DNA from: an uncultured Clostridia bacterium
GTDB taxonomy: Bacteria; Bacillota; Clostridia; TANB77; CAG-508
Assembly (NCBI GenBank): GCA_944392945.1
Contig: CALXYJ010000016.1
Span: 1-33,832 of the forward strand
Length of the DNA stretch: 33,832 nucleotides
Direction of reading: 5' to 3'
The notes under the pieces were generated by a model. That model searched no databases and was not told the DNA's origin. It saw nothing but the letters and a program-made list of their open reading frames with translations. Made by a program: the position numbers and the translations under genes. Shown in pieces: positions 25,795 through 33,832 of the stretch. Every line of letters starts with the position of its first letter. Within the stretch, counting starts at the first letter, position 1.

Positions 25795-26031
25795 ATGAGA
25801 ATAGATAAGTTTTTAAAAGTAGCAAGAGTTATAAAAAGAAGAACAATAGCAAATGAAATGGCGGACAAAGGTAGAATCTTTGTAAATGATAAACAAGTTA
25901 AACCAAGTTATGAAGTAAAAATAGGAGATATAGTAGAAATAAAATTTGGAGAGAAAGTATCAAAATTTAGGATTATAGAAATTCCAAAAACGCAAGGTAA
26001 AAATATGCCGGAGATGATAGAATTATTATAA
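25795..26031 (+). CDS. rqcP: RqcP, S4-domain ribosome quality control factor
   Basis: A 78-residue single S4-domain RNA-binding protein (Bacillus YabO). The S4 motif MRIDKFLKVARVIKRRT followed by GRIFVNDKQVKPSYEVKIGD is diagnostic. RqcP stabilises peptidyl-tRNA on the 50S subunit during alanine tailing by RqcH. The ATG start has gggag eight bases upstream; an earlier ATG inside the preceding gene has no ribosome binding site. In Bacillus yabO lies near mazG and yabP; that context is absent here. Its stop abuts the stop of the convergent regulator. Confidence 0.88.
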   Translation: MRIDKFLKVARVIKRRTIANEMADKGRIFVNDKQVKPSYEVKIGDIVEIKFGEKVSKFRIIEIPKTQGKNMPEMIELL

Positions 26032-26361
26032 TTAATTCTCATCTTCGGCTATTGTTTTGGCAATATTATAAATAAGTCTTTGTTTTTCTGGAGAACATTT
26101 TGCCAATAATTTCTTAAAATCTTCTTCTAAGTATGAACTAGAATTTTCTGAACTTCCAGATAAAATATATCCTTCTGAAACATCTAGCAATTCGCAAACT
26201 TGAGATAATCTATTTAGATTTAAATGAGAATGACCACGTTCAACTCTACTTAAGAAAGCAACAGAAACATCAATTTTTTCTGCTAAGTTTTCTTGAGTCA
26301 TATTTTTTGCAAGTCTTGCTCTTTTTAATCTTTCTCCAATTATAGAATAATCTAAAGCCAT
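26032..26361 (-). CDS. XRE-family transcriptional regulator
   Basis: A 109-residue protein with an N-terminal Cro/C1 helix-turn-helix (about 8-62), including QENLAEKIDVSVAFLSRVER and LLDVSEGYILSG. The C-terminal region SPEKQRLIYNIAKTIAEDE is a helix found in many clostridial regulators of this type. The start is the ATG seven bases after gggagg; an in-frame ATG further upstream has no ribosome binding site. It is divergent from pflB, so it might act on that promoter, but no operator was identified. Confidence 0.88.
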   Translation of the reverse strand: MALDYSIIGERLKRARLAKNMTQENLAEKIDVSVAFLSRVERGHSHLNLNRLSQVCELLDVSEGYILSGSSENSSSYLEEDFKKLLAKCSPEKQRLIYNIAKTIAEDEN

Positions 26362-26506
26362 AGTCTTCCTCCCAATCACATAGTAAATAAAATATAGCAT
26401 TTAAATAAAATTGCTAGAAGAAACTATATGATAAATATTAACTAATAAGTTACTGATATTTTTCCAAGAATGTTAATAATTTATTCTTAAATTTTAAAAA
26501 AAGTTA

Positions 26507-26535
26507 TTGATACCTATTATCACTTATGGTATGAT
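26507..26535 (+). promoter_or_regulatory. Promoter of pflBA
   Basis: TTGATA, 17 bases, TATGAT. The predicted transcript begins right at a small hairpin, gcct-gtaa-aggc (26545-26556), which may protect the mRNA 5' end. No convincing Rex palindrome was found. Confidence 0.65.
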
Positions 26536-26581
26536 GGTATAGGAGCCTGTAAAGGCAAAAAATCTATTGGGAGGTATAATA

Positions 26582-28825
26582 ATGAAATTCAAACAATGGG
26601 AAGGATTTAAAGAAGATGGAGAATGGACAAAAGAAATAGATGTAAGAGGATTTATTCAAGCAAACTACACTCCATATGAAGGAGATGAAAGCTTTTTAAA
26701 GGGAGTTTCTGATAAATCTAAAAAATTGTGGGACAAGGTATTAGAATTATACAAAGAAGAAAGAGAAAAGGGAGTTTTAGATGCAGATTGTAAAACACCT
26801 TCAAGAATAAATGCGTATGCACCAGGATATATAGATAAAGACTTAGAAGAGATTGTTGGTCTTCAAACAGATGCTCCATTAAAAAGAGCAATAATGCCAA
26901 ATGGAGGTATTAGAATTGTAGAGAAGTCAGCAGAAAGCTACGGATTTAAAGTAGATGATGAAGTTGAATATATTTATCACAATTTAAGAAAAACACATAA
27001 TGATGGTGTATTCGAGGTTTATACAAAAGATATCAGAGCCGCAAGAAGTTCACACTTACTTACAGGTCTTCCTGATGGATATGGAAGAGGAAGAATTATA
27101 GGAGATTATAGAAGAGTTGCTTTATATGGTGTAGATGCATTAATTGCAGATAAACAACTATTATTAGATACATCTTTAAATACAGATGAATTTACAGAAG
27201 AAATAATAAGAGAAAGAGAAGAAGTAGCAGACCAAATAAATGCATTAAAGCAATTAAAAGAAATGGCTAATACTTATGGATTTGATATTTCTATGCCAGC
27301 TTCTAATGCAAAAGAAGCTATACAATGGTTATATTTTGCATATTTAGCAGCAATTAAGGATCAAAATGGAGCAGCCATGAGTTTAGGAAGAACTTCTACA
27401 TTTTTAGATATATATATACAAAGAGATTTGGATAATGGAGTTTTAACAGAAGAAGAAGCACAATCATTAATGGATCAATTTATAATAAAATTAAGATTAG
27501 TTAGATTTTTAAGAGCTCCAGAATATAACGAATTATTCAGTGGAGATCCTGTTTGGGTAACAGAAAGCATCGGAGGAATGGGAATTGACGGAAGAACACT
27601 TGTTACAAAGAATTCATATAGAGTATTGCATACATTAGAAAACTTAGGATCTGCTCCTGAACCAAATTTAACAGTTTTATGGTCAAAAAATTTACCAGAA
27701 CCATTTAAAAGATATTGTGCAAAAATATCTATAGATACATCTTCAATACAATATGAAAATGATGACTTAATGAGAATTACACTTGGGGATGATTATGGAA
27801 TAGCTTGTTGTGTTTCTGCTATGAAGATTGGAAAGCAAATGCAATTCTTTGGAGCAAGAGCTAATTTAGCAAAAACATTATTATATGCAATAAATGGTGG
27901 TAGAGATGAAAAATCTGGAAAACAAATTACACCTAAGTTTGCACCAATTACTTCAGAATACCTAGATTATGATGAAGTAATGGAAAAATTTGATCAAATG
28001 ATGGATTATGTAGCAAAAATATATATTAAAGCATTAAATGCAATTCACTATATGCATGATAAATATTCTTATGAAGCATTAGAGATGGCTTTACATGATA
28101 GAGAAGAAGATATTTTAAGAACTATGGCTTGTGGAATAGCTGGTTTATCAGTAGTTGCAGATTCACTTTCTGCTATAAAATATGCTAAAGTAAAAGTAAT
28201 AAGAGATGAAACAGGATTAGCTGTTGATTACGAAGTAGAAGGGGATTTCCCTAAATACGGAAATGATGATGATAGAGTAGATGACATAGCAGTAGAATTA
28301 GTAAAAACATTCTTAAGAAAATTACAAAAACATATAACATATAGACATTCTAAACATACTTTATCAATTTTAACAATTACATCAAATGTTGTTTATGGAA
28401 AAGCTACAGGAAATACACCTGATGGAAGAAGAGCAGGAGAACCATTTGGACCAGGAGCAAACCCATTACATGGTAGAGATTGTAACGGAGCATTAGCTTC
28501 TATGAATACAATTGCAAAATTGCCTTATGAATATTCAGAAGATGGAATTTCTTATACATTTGCAATAACACCTGGAACTCTTGGAAAAGACAAAGAAACA
28601 CAAATTACTAATATGGTAAATATGTTACAAGGATATTTTATAAAAACAGGACATCATATAAATGTAAATGTCTTTGATAGAGCATTATTAGAAGATGCTA
28701 TGGAACACCCAGAAAAATATCCTCAATTAACAGTTCGTGTTTCTGGATATGCAGTTAACTTTATAAAACTTACAAGAGAACAACAATTAGATGTAATTAA
28801 CAGAACTATACATGAAAGAATTTAA
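26582..28825 (+). CDS. pflB: Pyruvate formate-lyase (formate C-acetyltransferase)
   Basis: PflB splits pyruvate with CoA into acetyl-CoA and formate in the cytoplasm under anoxic conditions, using a glycyl radical. The 747-residue protein has the active-site cysteine pair Cys409-Cys410 in GIACCVSAM and the radical glycine Gly722 in RVSGYAVNF, both at their usual places. Length is normal. The ATG start follows tgggaggt; an earlier in-frame ATG overlaps that site. It is followed after 12 bases by its activase. The adjacent cysteine pair marks it as a true PFL rather than a glycerol or choline enzyme of the same superfamily. Confidence 0.97.
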   Translation: MKFKQWEGFKEDGEWTKEIDVRGFIQANYTPYEGDESFLKGVSDKSKKLWDKVLELYKEEREKGVLDADCKTPSRINAYAPGYIDKDLEEIVGLQTDAPLKRAIMPNGGIRIVEKSAESYGFKVDDEVEYIYHNLRKTHNDGVFEVYTKDIRAARSSHLLTGLPDGYGRGRIIGDYRRVALYGVDALIADKQLLLDTSLNTDEFTEEIIREREEVADQINALKQLKEMANTYGFDISMPASNAKEAIQWLYFAYLAAIKDQNGAAMSLGRTSTFLDIYIQRDLDNGVLTEEEAQSLMDQFIIKLRLVRFLRAPEYNELFSGDPVWVTESIGGMGIDGRTLVTKNSYRVLHTLENLGSAPEPNLTVLWSKNLPEPFKRYCAKISIDTSSIQYENDDLMRITLGDDYGIACCVSAMKIGKQMQFFGARANLAKTLLYAINGGRDEKSGKQITPKFAPITSEYLDYDEVMEKFDQMMDYVAKIYIKALNAIHYMHDKYSYEALEMALHDREEDILRTMACGIAGLSVVADSLSAIKYAKVKVIRDETGLAVDYEVEGDFPKYGNDDDRVDDIAVELVKTFLRKLQKHITYRHSKHTLSILTITSNVVYGKATGNTPDGRRAGEPFGPGANPLHGRDCNGALASMNTIAKLPYEYSEDGISYTFAITPGTLGKDKETQITNMVNMLQGYFIKTGHHINVNVFDRALLEDAMEHPEKYPQLTVRVSGYAVNFIKLTREQQLDVINRTIHERI

Positions 28826-28837
28826 TTCGGAGGAAAT

Positions 28838-29560
28838 ATGATAGACGTAAAGAATCAGATGAGAATACACTCCTTTGAAACATTGGGAGCAGTTGATGGA
28901 CCAGGTATTAGGTTTGTAATATTTACACAAGGATGTAATTTAAGATGCAAATATTGCCAAAATCGTGATACTTGGGATGGAAGATCTGGAACAATTTATG
29001 ATATAAAGGACGTTGTAAAAAAAATTGAACGATATACAGCATATATTCAAAATGGTGGAGGTATAACAGTAAGTGGAGGAGAGCCACTTTTGCAACCTGA
29101 TGCACTAATAACTTTATTTAAAGAAATGAAAAAAAGAAACATAAAAGTAGCAGTGGATACTTCTGGAAATTTACCTATTACAGATAAAATTAAAGAAGTT
29201 ATTGAACTTACAGATTTATTCTTATTAGATATTAAATGTATTAATGATAAAATTTGTAAGGATTTAGTAGGTTTTTCTAATAAATATGAATTAGAATTTG
29301 CTAAATATTTAAGTGATAATGGGAAAGAAATGTGGATAAGGCAAGTTTTAATTCCTGGTTTTACAGATAAAGAGGAGGATTTATTAGAATTAAAGAAATT
29401 TATAGATTCACTAAAAACTGTTACAAAAGTAGAGATTTTACCATATCATAATTTAGGAAAATTTAAATGGGAAGAACTACATGTACCATATGAATTTGAA
29501 AATGTAAGGGTCCCAACAAATGATGAGGTAAAAAGAGCAAAACAAATATTAGGGATATAA
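28838..29560 (+). CDS. pflA: Pyruvate formate-lyase activating enzyme
   Basis: A 240-residue radical SAM enzyme that abstracts hydrogen from the glycine of PflB. The [4Fe-4S] motif is CNLRCKYC (Cys33, 37, 40). The SAM-binding stretch GGGITVSGGEPLLQ and the peptide-binding DTSGN follow at their usual spacing. It lacks the extra ferredoxin domain seen in activases of other glycyl radical enzymes, as expected for PflA. Ribosome binding site cggagg. The two genes form one operon. Confidence 0.96.
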   Translation: MIDVKNQMRIHSFETLGAVDGPGIRFVIFTQGCNLRCKYCQNRDTWDGRSGTIYDIKDVVKKIERYTAYIQNGGGITVSGGEPLLQPDALITLFKEMKKRNIKVAVDTSGNLPITDKIKEVIELTDLFLLDIKCINDKICKDLVGFSNKYELEFAKYLSDNGKEMWIRQVLIPGFTDKEEDLLELKKFIDSLKTVTKVEILPYHNLGKFKWEELHVPYEFENVRVPTNDEVKRAKQILGI

Positions 29561-29632
29561 ATTTAAGATTATTTAGATAAATGATAAATGTAACAAAAAA
29601 ATAAAATAATGTTTTAATAACAGTCTGTACAT

Positions 29633-29672
29633 AAATAGAGAAATGTTAAAAAAAGTTAACATTTCTCTATTT
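29633..29672 (+). other. Perfect 17-bp hairpin after pflA, no T run
   Basis: Arms aaatagagaaatgttaa and ttaacatttctctattt are exact complements around a six-base loop aaaaag. No T run follows on either strand. It may still end the pflBA transcript or protect its 3' end. It lies 62 bases before the surface-protein start. Confidence 0.7.
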
Positions 29673-29734
29673 ACTTATAAAAGAAAAATAATTAAAATAA
29701 ATATATCAGGAAATAGCAAAAGTAGGTGTATTGA

Positions 29735-32700
29735 ATGAAAAAAGATATAAATCAAAATAAAGTAGAACAAAATACCAAAAAAATAGAAATAAGTGGTAAG
29801 AAGATAGTATTATTATTTATTATTCTTCTTGCTCTTGTGTTAGTTGTTTCATTATCTTTTTATAATATATATCACAAAGAAGAACAAAAAATTACTAACC
29901 AAGAATTTGGGATAGAAGATAGAGAAATAAGCGAAAATATTGTAGATGATGATAATAATGTTATAGATGAAAATATAGTAACGGAATCAGCAGAAAACAC
30001 TTTAGAAAACACAATAAATTCAGAAATACCAGTAGAACAATACACAATAAGAACAAAGGTAGATGGAGAAGGTGGAACAATAAGTGGAGAAGGGCTAGAT
30101 ATATACGAAACCGTTAATAAAGGAGCAGATAGCCAAAAAGATATAATAGCAATTCCATTAACAGGGTATAGAGTAGTAAGAATATTAGTAAATGGACAGG
30201 AGATAGATTTTGAAAAAGAAGAAAACAATAGTGTAATACTAAGTAAATTTACTAATATGCAAGAAAATAAAGAGATAATAGTTAGCTTTCAAAAAATGGA
30301 AACATTAATAAGAGTACATCATTATGAAGAAGGAAGAACAAATAAATTAAGTGAAGATGTGGAAATACAAGGATTACCTGGAGATACATACAAAACCGAG
30401 CAGGCTAAAGACATTCCAGATAATTACGAATTTGTAGAAGTAGTAGGAAATGCAGAAGGCATAATGACAAATAATATAGTAGATATAACATATTACTACA
30501 AAATAAAAACTCCAACTATAAAGGATCAAGAAATAAATAAAAGTGGAACAGAACAAATAGAAAATCTAACTGATGAAATAACATATAATATTTTGTATAA
30601 AGTAAAAATAGAAGATTATATAGGAGAATCAGAAATAACATTAGTAGATACTCTTCCTTATGCAATAGATACAAATATAATAAATGTGGAAGAAGATCTA
30701 GGTGGTGGTATATATGATGCTAACAGTAGAACTATTACATGGACTGAGACAATAAATAATATAAATACATATACAAATCCTGAAAGTGGAAGTATAGAAA
30801 TAAATAAAACTATAAAGCTAGTATATACAGGAATAGATCAGAACACTACAAATATAGAAAATATAGTAAGAGGAAAAATAAGTACAAAAACACCGGTAAA
30901 AGAATCTGATGAAGTAGTTTCAGAATTTAATACAACAACAGAATTTTTAGTAAATATACCTGTAAGTAAAATTTGGGAAGATGAAGACAATAAATTAAAT
31001 CAAAGACCCAATAGAGTTGTTGTAAAACTAACGGGAAGTGATGGCAGAGAATATATTAAGGAATTAGCAAAGCCTGGAACATTAGGTAGTACAACAACAC
31101 AGGATAGTGAAAACTCAAATAGATGGAACGATATATTCGAGGATCTTCCAAAATATGATAAAGATAACCAAAAAATAGAATATTCTTTAACAGAATTATC
31201 CGGAGATTTTACTTATTATACTGCAACAGTTGACAATGAAAATAAAATAATAACAAATACAAATAAATACGGAAAACTAACAGTACATTATTATATACAA
31301 AATCCAGACGGAACTAAAACAACAAATAGAGTAAAAAATGCGAACGGAGAAGAAATACAAGATATAGTAATAGAAGGAAAAGAAGGAGATCAATATAAAA
31401 CAACAGGAGCAGAAAATATTTCGGATAAATACGAATTAGTAGAAGTAGTTGGACAAGAAGAAGGTAATTTACAAAAATATAATGAAGAAACCCCACAGGA
31501 AATAATTTATTATTATAGATTAAAAGAATCTGAAGTGGTGATACATTATTTAGAAAAAGATTCTGATACAGATAGTAGTAATAATCAAATTCTAAGTGCA
31601 GATGAAAATATAAAAGGGCATGTAGATGACAATTACAACACAAATACAGATTACAAAAAAGAAACAATAACAAAGGATGGAAAAACATATACATTAGTAG
31701 AGGATAGTGGAAATACAGAAGGACAAATGACAACAGAAAGTGCAAATGTTACATATTATTATTTGCAAAATACAAAAGCTACAGTAAGATATGTTGCAAG
31801 AGATGCTAATACACATACAATAATAAGAAATTTAGAAAATTCAAGAACAGAAGAAGGTTTAGTTGGAGATGACTTTGTTACAGCGGAAAAGGCATTTTTA
31901 GGATATGAATTAGTAGAAAAACCAGGTAATAATAAAATAAAAATGACAAAAGAAGAACAAACTTTAACTTATTATTATGAACCAATTGATAGTGGTTTGG
32001 TAGAGAACCATATAGATAATATTACAGGAAACGTTTTAAATACAGAAGTTCATAATGTACAGGAAGGAAGAGATTACAATATATCAAAAAGAGAATTTAT
32101 TGGATATGATTTAGTAGAAGACAAGCTTCCATCCAATAGTAGTGGCATAATGGGTGATGGTATGGTTACTGTAAACTATTATTATGAAAAGAAAGCAGTA
32201 TTAGAAGTAAATTATGTGGATATTTTAACAAATGAGACTATATCAGAACAAACAGTGGATAGAATCAAACATGAAGGAGATACATATACTACAAGTGCTA
32301 AAACTTTATCAGGATATGATTTAGTAGAAACTCCCGAAAATGCAAATGGAACATTGGAAGTTGAAGTTGATGCAAATGGTAATATAGCAAATAATAAAAC
32401 AGTTGTAACATATTATTATTCAAGGAAAGCAACTGTTGAAGAGCATCATATAGATGTATCAACAGGAAAAGAATTAGAAAGGGTGACCATACATAATGGA
32501 CATGTAGGAGATGAATATGACATACCATCAAAAGAATTTTTAGGTTATGAGGTGGCATCGCAGGATAAAGATGGAAATAATTTAATGCCGGAAAATAGAA
32601 CTGGAAAAATGACTGCACAAAAAATAGTAGTTAATTATTATTATAATCAACCGGCAAAAGTAATAGTACATTATGTAGATAAGGAAACTGGAAAAGAGAT

Positions 32701-33523
32701 AGAAGAACCAAATAGTGAGACAGGAGAACCTCAAAATTCTACCGTTATTATAAATGGAGTTAATTCAGATACTTATGAAACACAGAAAAAGGACTTTACT
32801 TACTATACTTTGGTAGAAAAACCAACAGAAGAACAGGGAAATATGAAAGTAGAAATAACCAAGGATGAAGCAGGAAATATGAAAGTTAACAATACAATTG
32901 AACTAACATATTATTATGAACAAAAATCATTTAATATCGGAGTAGAAAAAGAGATTACAGGGATAGTTGTAGATGGAGTAAAAAAGGAAGTAACAAATGG
33001 AAAACTTGAAAGAGTTGAAAGTTATACAAAAAATGCTAAAAGTAAAAATGTACAAATAGAATATAAAATAAGTGTAATAAATAATGGAGAAATAGATGGA
33101 AGAGTTATATTAGAAGAGGACATACCAGAAGGTATGACTATAGCTAGTAACATAGAAGATTGGGAGGAAGTTGATTCCGAAACAGAAGATGGAAATGGTA
33201 CAGTACTAAGAAAGATAATCCCAGATATAAAGGTAGGGGAAACTAAAGAATATACAATGTTGTTAAATTTAGAACAAAGTGAAAATAATACGGGAGAAAA
33301 ATTAGGTGTAGTAAAAATTGCTAAAGCAGAAAATATACCGGGATTTATAGAAAACACGCAAGAAGATAATTCTGATACCACTAATGTTGTAGTAGGAGTA
33401 GAGACTGGAAATTTCCCAACTGTATTATTAATAGTATTAATTGCTATGGTAGTATTAGAGGCAGTAACATTAAGATATGCTGGAATTTTAGCAAAAAAAC
33501 AAAAGAGAAAAAATAATAAGTAA
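29735..33523 (+). CDS. Large surface protein with MucBP-type repeats
   Basis: A 1262-residue envelope protein. Residues 23-43 form an N-terminal membrane helix; 95-187 resemble an InlB-type B-repeat; 189-258 form a first MucBP-like repeat; 260-405 look like a DUF11/isopeptide-type domain; 405-511 form a Cna B-type domain starting PVSKIWEDEDN. Seven further MucBP-like repeats start near 512, 599, 681, 754, 821, 899 and 974, each ending in a YYY triplet. Another DUF11-like domain (1064-1200) leads to a C-terminal membrane helix (about 1225-1248) and a basic tail. No LPXTG motif is present. MucBP domains are known in mucin-binding adhesins, so host-mucus adhesion is plausible but inferred. The ribosome binding site is weak. 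Confidence 0.85.
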   Translation: MKKDINQNKVEQNTKKIEISGKKIVLLFIILLALVLVVSLSFYNIYHKEEQKITNQEFGIEDREISENIVDDDNNVIDENIVTESAENTLENTINSEIPVEQYTIRTKVDGEGGTISGEGLDIYETVNKGADSQKDIIAIPLTGYRVVRILVNGQEIDFEKEENNSVILSKFTNMQENKEIIVSFQKMETLIRVHHYEEGRTNKLSEDVEIQGLPGDTYKTEQAKDIPDNYEFVEVVGNAEGIMTNNIVDITYYYKIKTPTIKDQEINKSGTEQIENLTDEITYNILYKVKIEDYIGESEITLVDTLPYAIDTNIINVEEDLGGGIYDANSRTITWTETINNINTYTNPESGSIEINKTIKLVYTGIDQNTTNIENIVRGKISTKTPVKESDEVVSEFNTTTEFLVNIPVSKIWEDEDNKLNQRPNRVVVKLTGSDGREYIKELAKPGTLGSTTTQDSENSNRWNDIFEDLPKYDKDNQKIEYSLTELSGDFTYYTATVDNENKIITNTNKYGKLTVHYYIQNPDGTKTTNRVKNANGEEIQDIVIEGKEGDQYKTTGAENISDKYELVEVVGQEEGNLQKYNEETPQEIIYYYRLKESEVVIHYLEKDSDTDSSNNQILSADENIKGHVDDNYNTNTDYKKETITKDGKTYTLVEDSGNTEGQMTTESANVTYYYLQNTKATVRYVARDANTHTIIRNLENSRTEEGLVGDDFVTAEKAFLGYELVEKPGNNKIKMTKEEQTLTYYYEPIDSGLVENHIDNITGNVLNTEVHNVQEGRDYNISKREFIGYDLVEDKLPSNSSGIMGDGMVTVNYYYEKKAVLEVNYVDILTNETISEQTVDRIKHEGDTYTTSAKTLSGYDLVETPENANGTLEVEVDANGNIANNKTVVTYYYSRKATVEEHHIDVSTGKELERVTIHNGHVGDEYDIPSKEFLGYEVASQDKDGNNLMPENRTGKMTAQKIVVNYYYNQPAKVIVHYVDKETGKEIEEPNSETGEPQNSTVIINGVNSDTYETQKKDFTYYTLVEKPTEEQGNMKVEITKDEAGNMKVNNTIELTYYYEQKSFNIGVEKEITGIVVDGVKKEVTNGKLERVESYTKNAKSKNVQIEYKISVINNGEIDGRVILEEDIPEGMTIASNIEDWEEVDSETEDGNGTVLRKIIPDIKVGETKEYTMLLNLEQSENNTGEKLGVVKIAKAENIPGFIENTQEDNSDTTNVVVGVETGNFPTVLLIVLIAMVVLEAVTLRYAGILAKKQKRKNNK

Positions 33524-33586
33524 ATTTTAGTTCAATGCAATAGTTATCAAAATTTATGCAGATAAAAGATTTAATTCAAATAAAGT

Positions 33587-33617
33587 AAAACGTCATCAAA
33601 AAGATGGCGTTTTCTTT
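33587..33617 (+). terminator. Terminator after the surface protein gene
   Basis: Stem aaaacgtcatc with gatggcgtttt (11 bp, one G-U) and a five-A loop, followed by cttt. It lies 63 bases beyond the stop. Confidence 0.8.
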
Positions 33618-33622
33618 ATATA

Positions 33623-33639
33623 TTGGAATTACATTCCAA
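33623..33639. repeat. Short perfect inverted repeat
   Basis: ttggaat and attccaa around tac, just past the terminator and 12 bases upstream of the -35 of the next promoter. An operator is possible. Confidence 0.5.
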
Positions 33640-33650
33640 CAAAAATTTTA

Positions 33651-33679
33651 TTTACAAATAAAATTTTATAAATTATAAT
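33651..33679 (+). promoter_or_regulatory. Promoter of the CA-repeat ORF
   Basis: TTTACA, 17 bases, perfect TATAAT, ending 30 bases before the ATG at 33710. Confidence 0.75.
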
Positions 33680-33709
33680 AATATAAATGAAAAATATAGG
33701 AGAACTAAA

Positions 33710-33787
33710 ATGAAGTTAAAAATAGATAGAAACGCCGAAACCATTGGCGTTGTACACACACACACACACACACACAAGTACGTTTAA
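33710..33787 (+). CDS. Short ORF containing a CA microsatellite
   Basis: An ATG ten bases after aggag, with a near-perfect promoter, opens a 25-codon frame: MKLKIDRNAETIGVV followed by alternating His-Thr from the CA run, then KYV and a stop. The first codons contain a hairpin (aacgcc with ggcgtt, 33731-33751). One extra CA unit would bypass the stop and join a frame that stays open to the window edge (TFNKIKKVASKATLYCV). Either this is a phase-variable gene in the off state, or it is a very short ORF on a small RNA. The product family is not recognised. Confidence 0.4.
   Translation: MKLKIDRNAETIGVVHTHTHTHKYV
33755..33776 (+). repeat. (CA)11 dinucleotide microsatellite
   Basis: Eleven uninterrupted CA units directly within the small ORF. 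A 22-base pure dinucleotide run is striking in a genome this low in C and is prone to slippage. Confidence 0.95.
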
Positions 33788-33797
33788 TAAAATAAAG

Positions 33798-33820
33798 AAA
33801 GTAGCAAGCAAGGCTACTTT
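33798..33820 (+). terminator. Possible terminator near the right edge
   Basis: Stem aaagtagc with gctacttt (perfect 8 bp, seven-base loop) followed by atatt, eleven bases after the stop of the 25-codon ORF. The T run is weak. If it is a terminator, the promoter, ORF and hairpin form a compact unit of about 140 bases. Confidence 0.45.
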
Positions 33821-33832
33821 ATATTGCGTGGA

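Noticed and set aside
26401..26506. Rex operator upstream of pflB
   Set aside because: Only partial TTAA-type half sites are present; no adequate palindrome was found.
31314..31745. Opposite-strand open frames within the surface protein gene
   Set aside because: They have no ribosome binding sites, show tyrosine/leucine-rich composition forced by the repeat codons, and mirror the real gene.

Overview
The window reads as a chromosomal segment of a very AT-rich, Gram-positive, anaerobic and probably spore-forming member of the Clostridia (Bacillota). Evidence for sporulation is spoIIR, spmA/spmB, a GerMN-domain protein and AbrB. Evidence for anaerobic life is pyruvate formate-lyase with its activase and a giant 2-hydroxyacyl-CoA dehydratase activase-like protein. 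Most genes have strong AGGAGG-type ribosome binding sites, and several promoters match the housekeeping consensus (TTGACA, 17 bases, TATAAT). No phage, insertion sequence or CRISPR array was seen.

Layout. Positions 1-2140 hold a non-coding tandem array of 150-216 bp units with about 7% G+C, running off the left edge. It is followed by a G-enriched non-coding stretch (about 2440-2794) that ends in a plus-strand terminator, so it may be an unrecognised RNA. Next come the large activase (minus), a GerMN protein, a trmN6-rsmI pair facing abrB, and the spore maturation pair spmA-spmB, in which spmA carries a one-base frameshift. A minus-strand block murA-walJ-rlmH and a separate spoIIR follow. On the plus strand lie an unknown gene and a sugar-nucleotide pair (UDPGP-family pyrophosphorylase and phosphoglucomutase). 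Two minus-strand genes (an XRE regulator and a TtcA-like tRNA thiolase) precede a classic Bacillota cluster: tRNA-Arg, tadA, SRP RNA, dnaX, ebfC, recR, truA. Then come a DUF2651-like membrane protein, rqcP, an XRE regulator, pflB-pflA, and a 1262-residue surface protein with eight MucBP-type repeats. The right edge has a small promoter-driven ORF containing a (CA)11 microsatellite.

Functional themes are translation and tRNA/rRNA modification (trmN6, rsmI, rlmH, ttcA-like, tadA, truA, rqcP), replication and repair (dnaX, ebfC, recR), envelope precursors (murA, UDPGP, pgcA), sporulation, and mixed-acid fermentation (pflBA). The parts least explained by known families are the AT-rich array with its flanking RNA-like region, the CA-repeat ORF, three very short ORFs with good translation signals, and several long hairpins that are not ordinary terminators.
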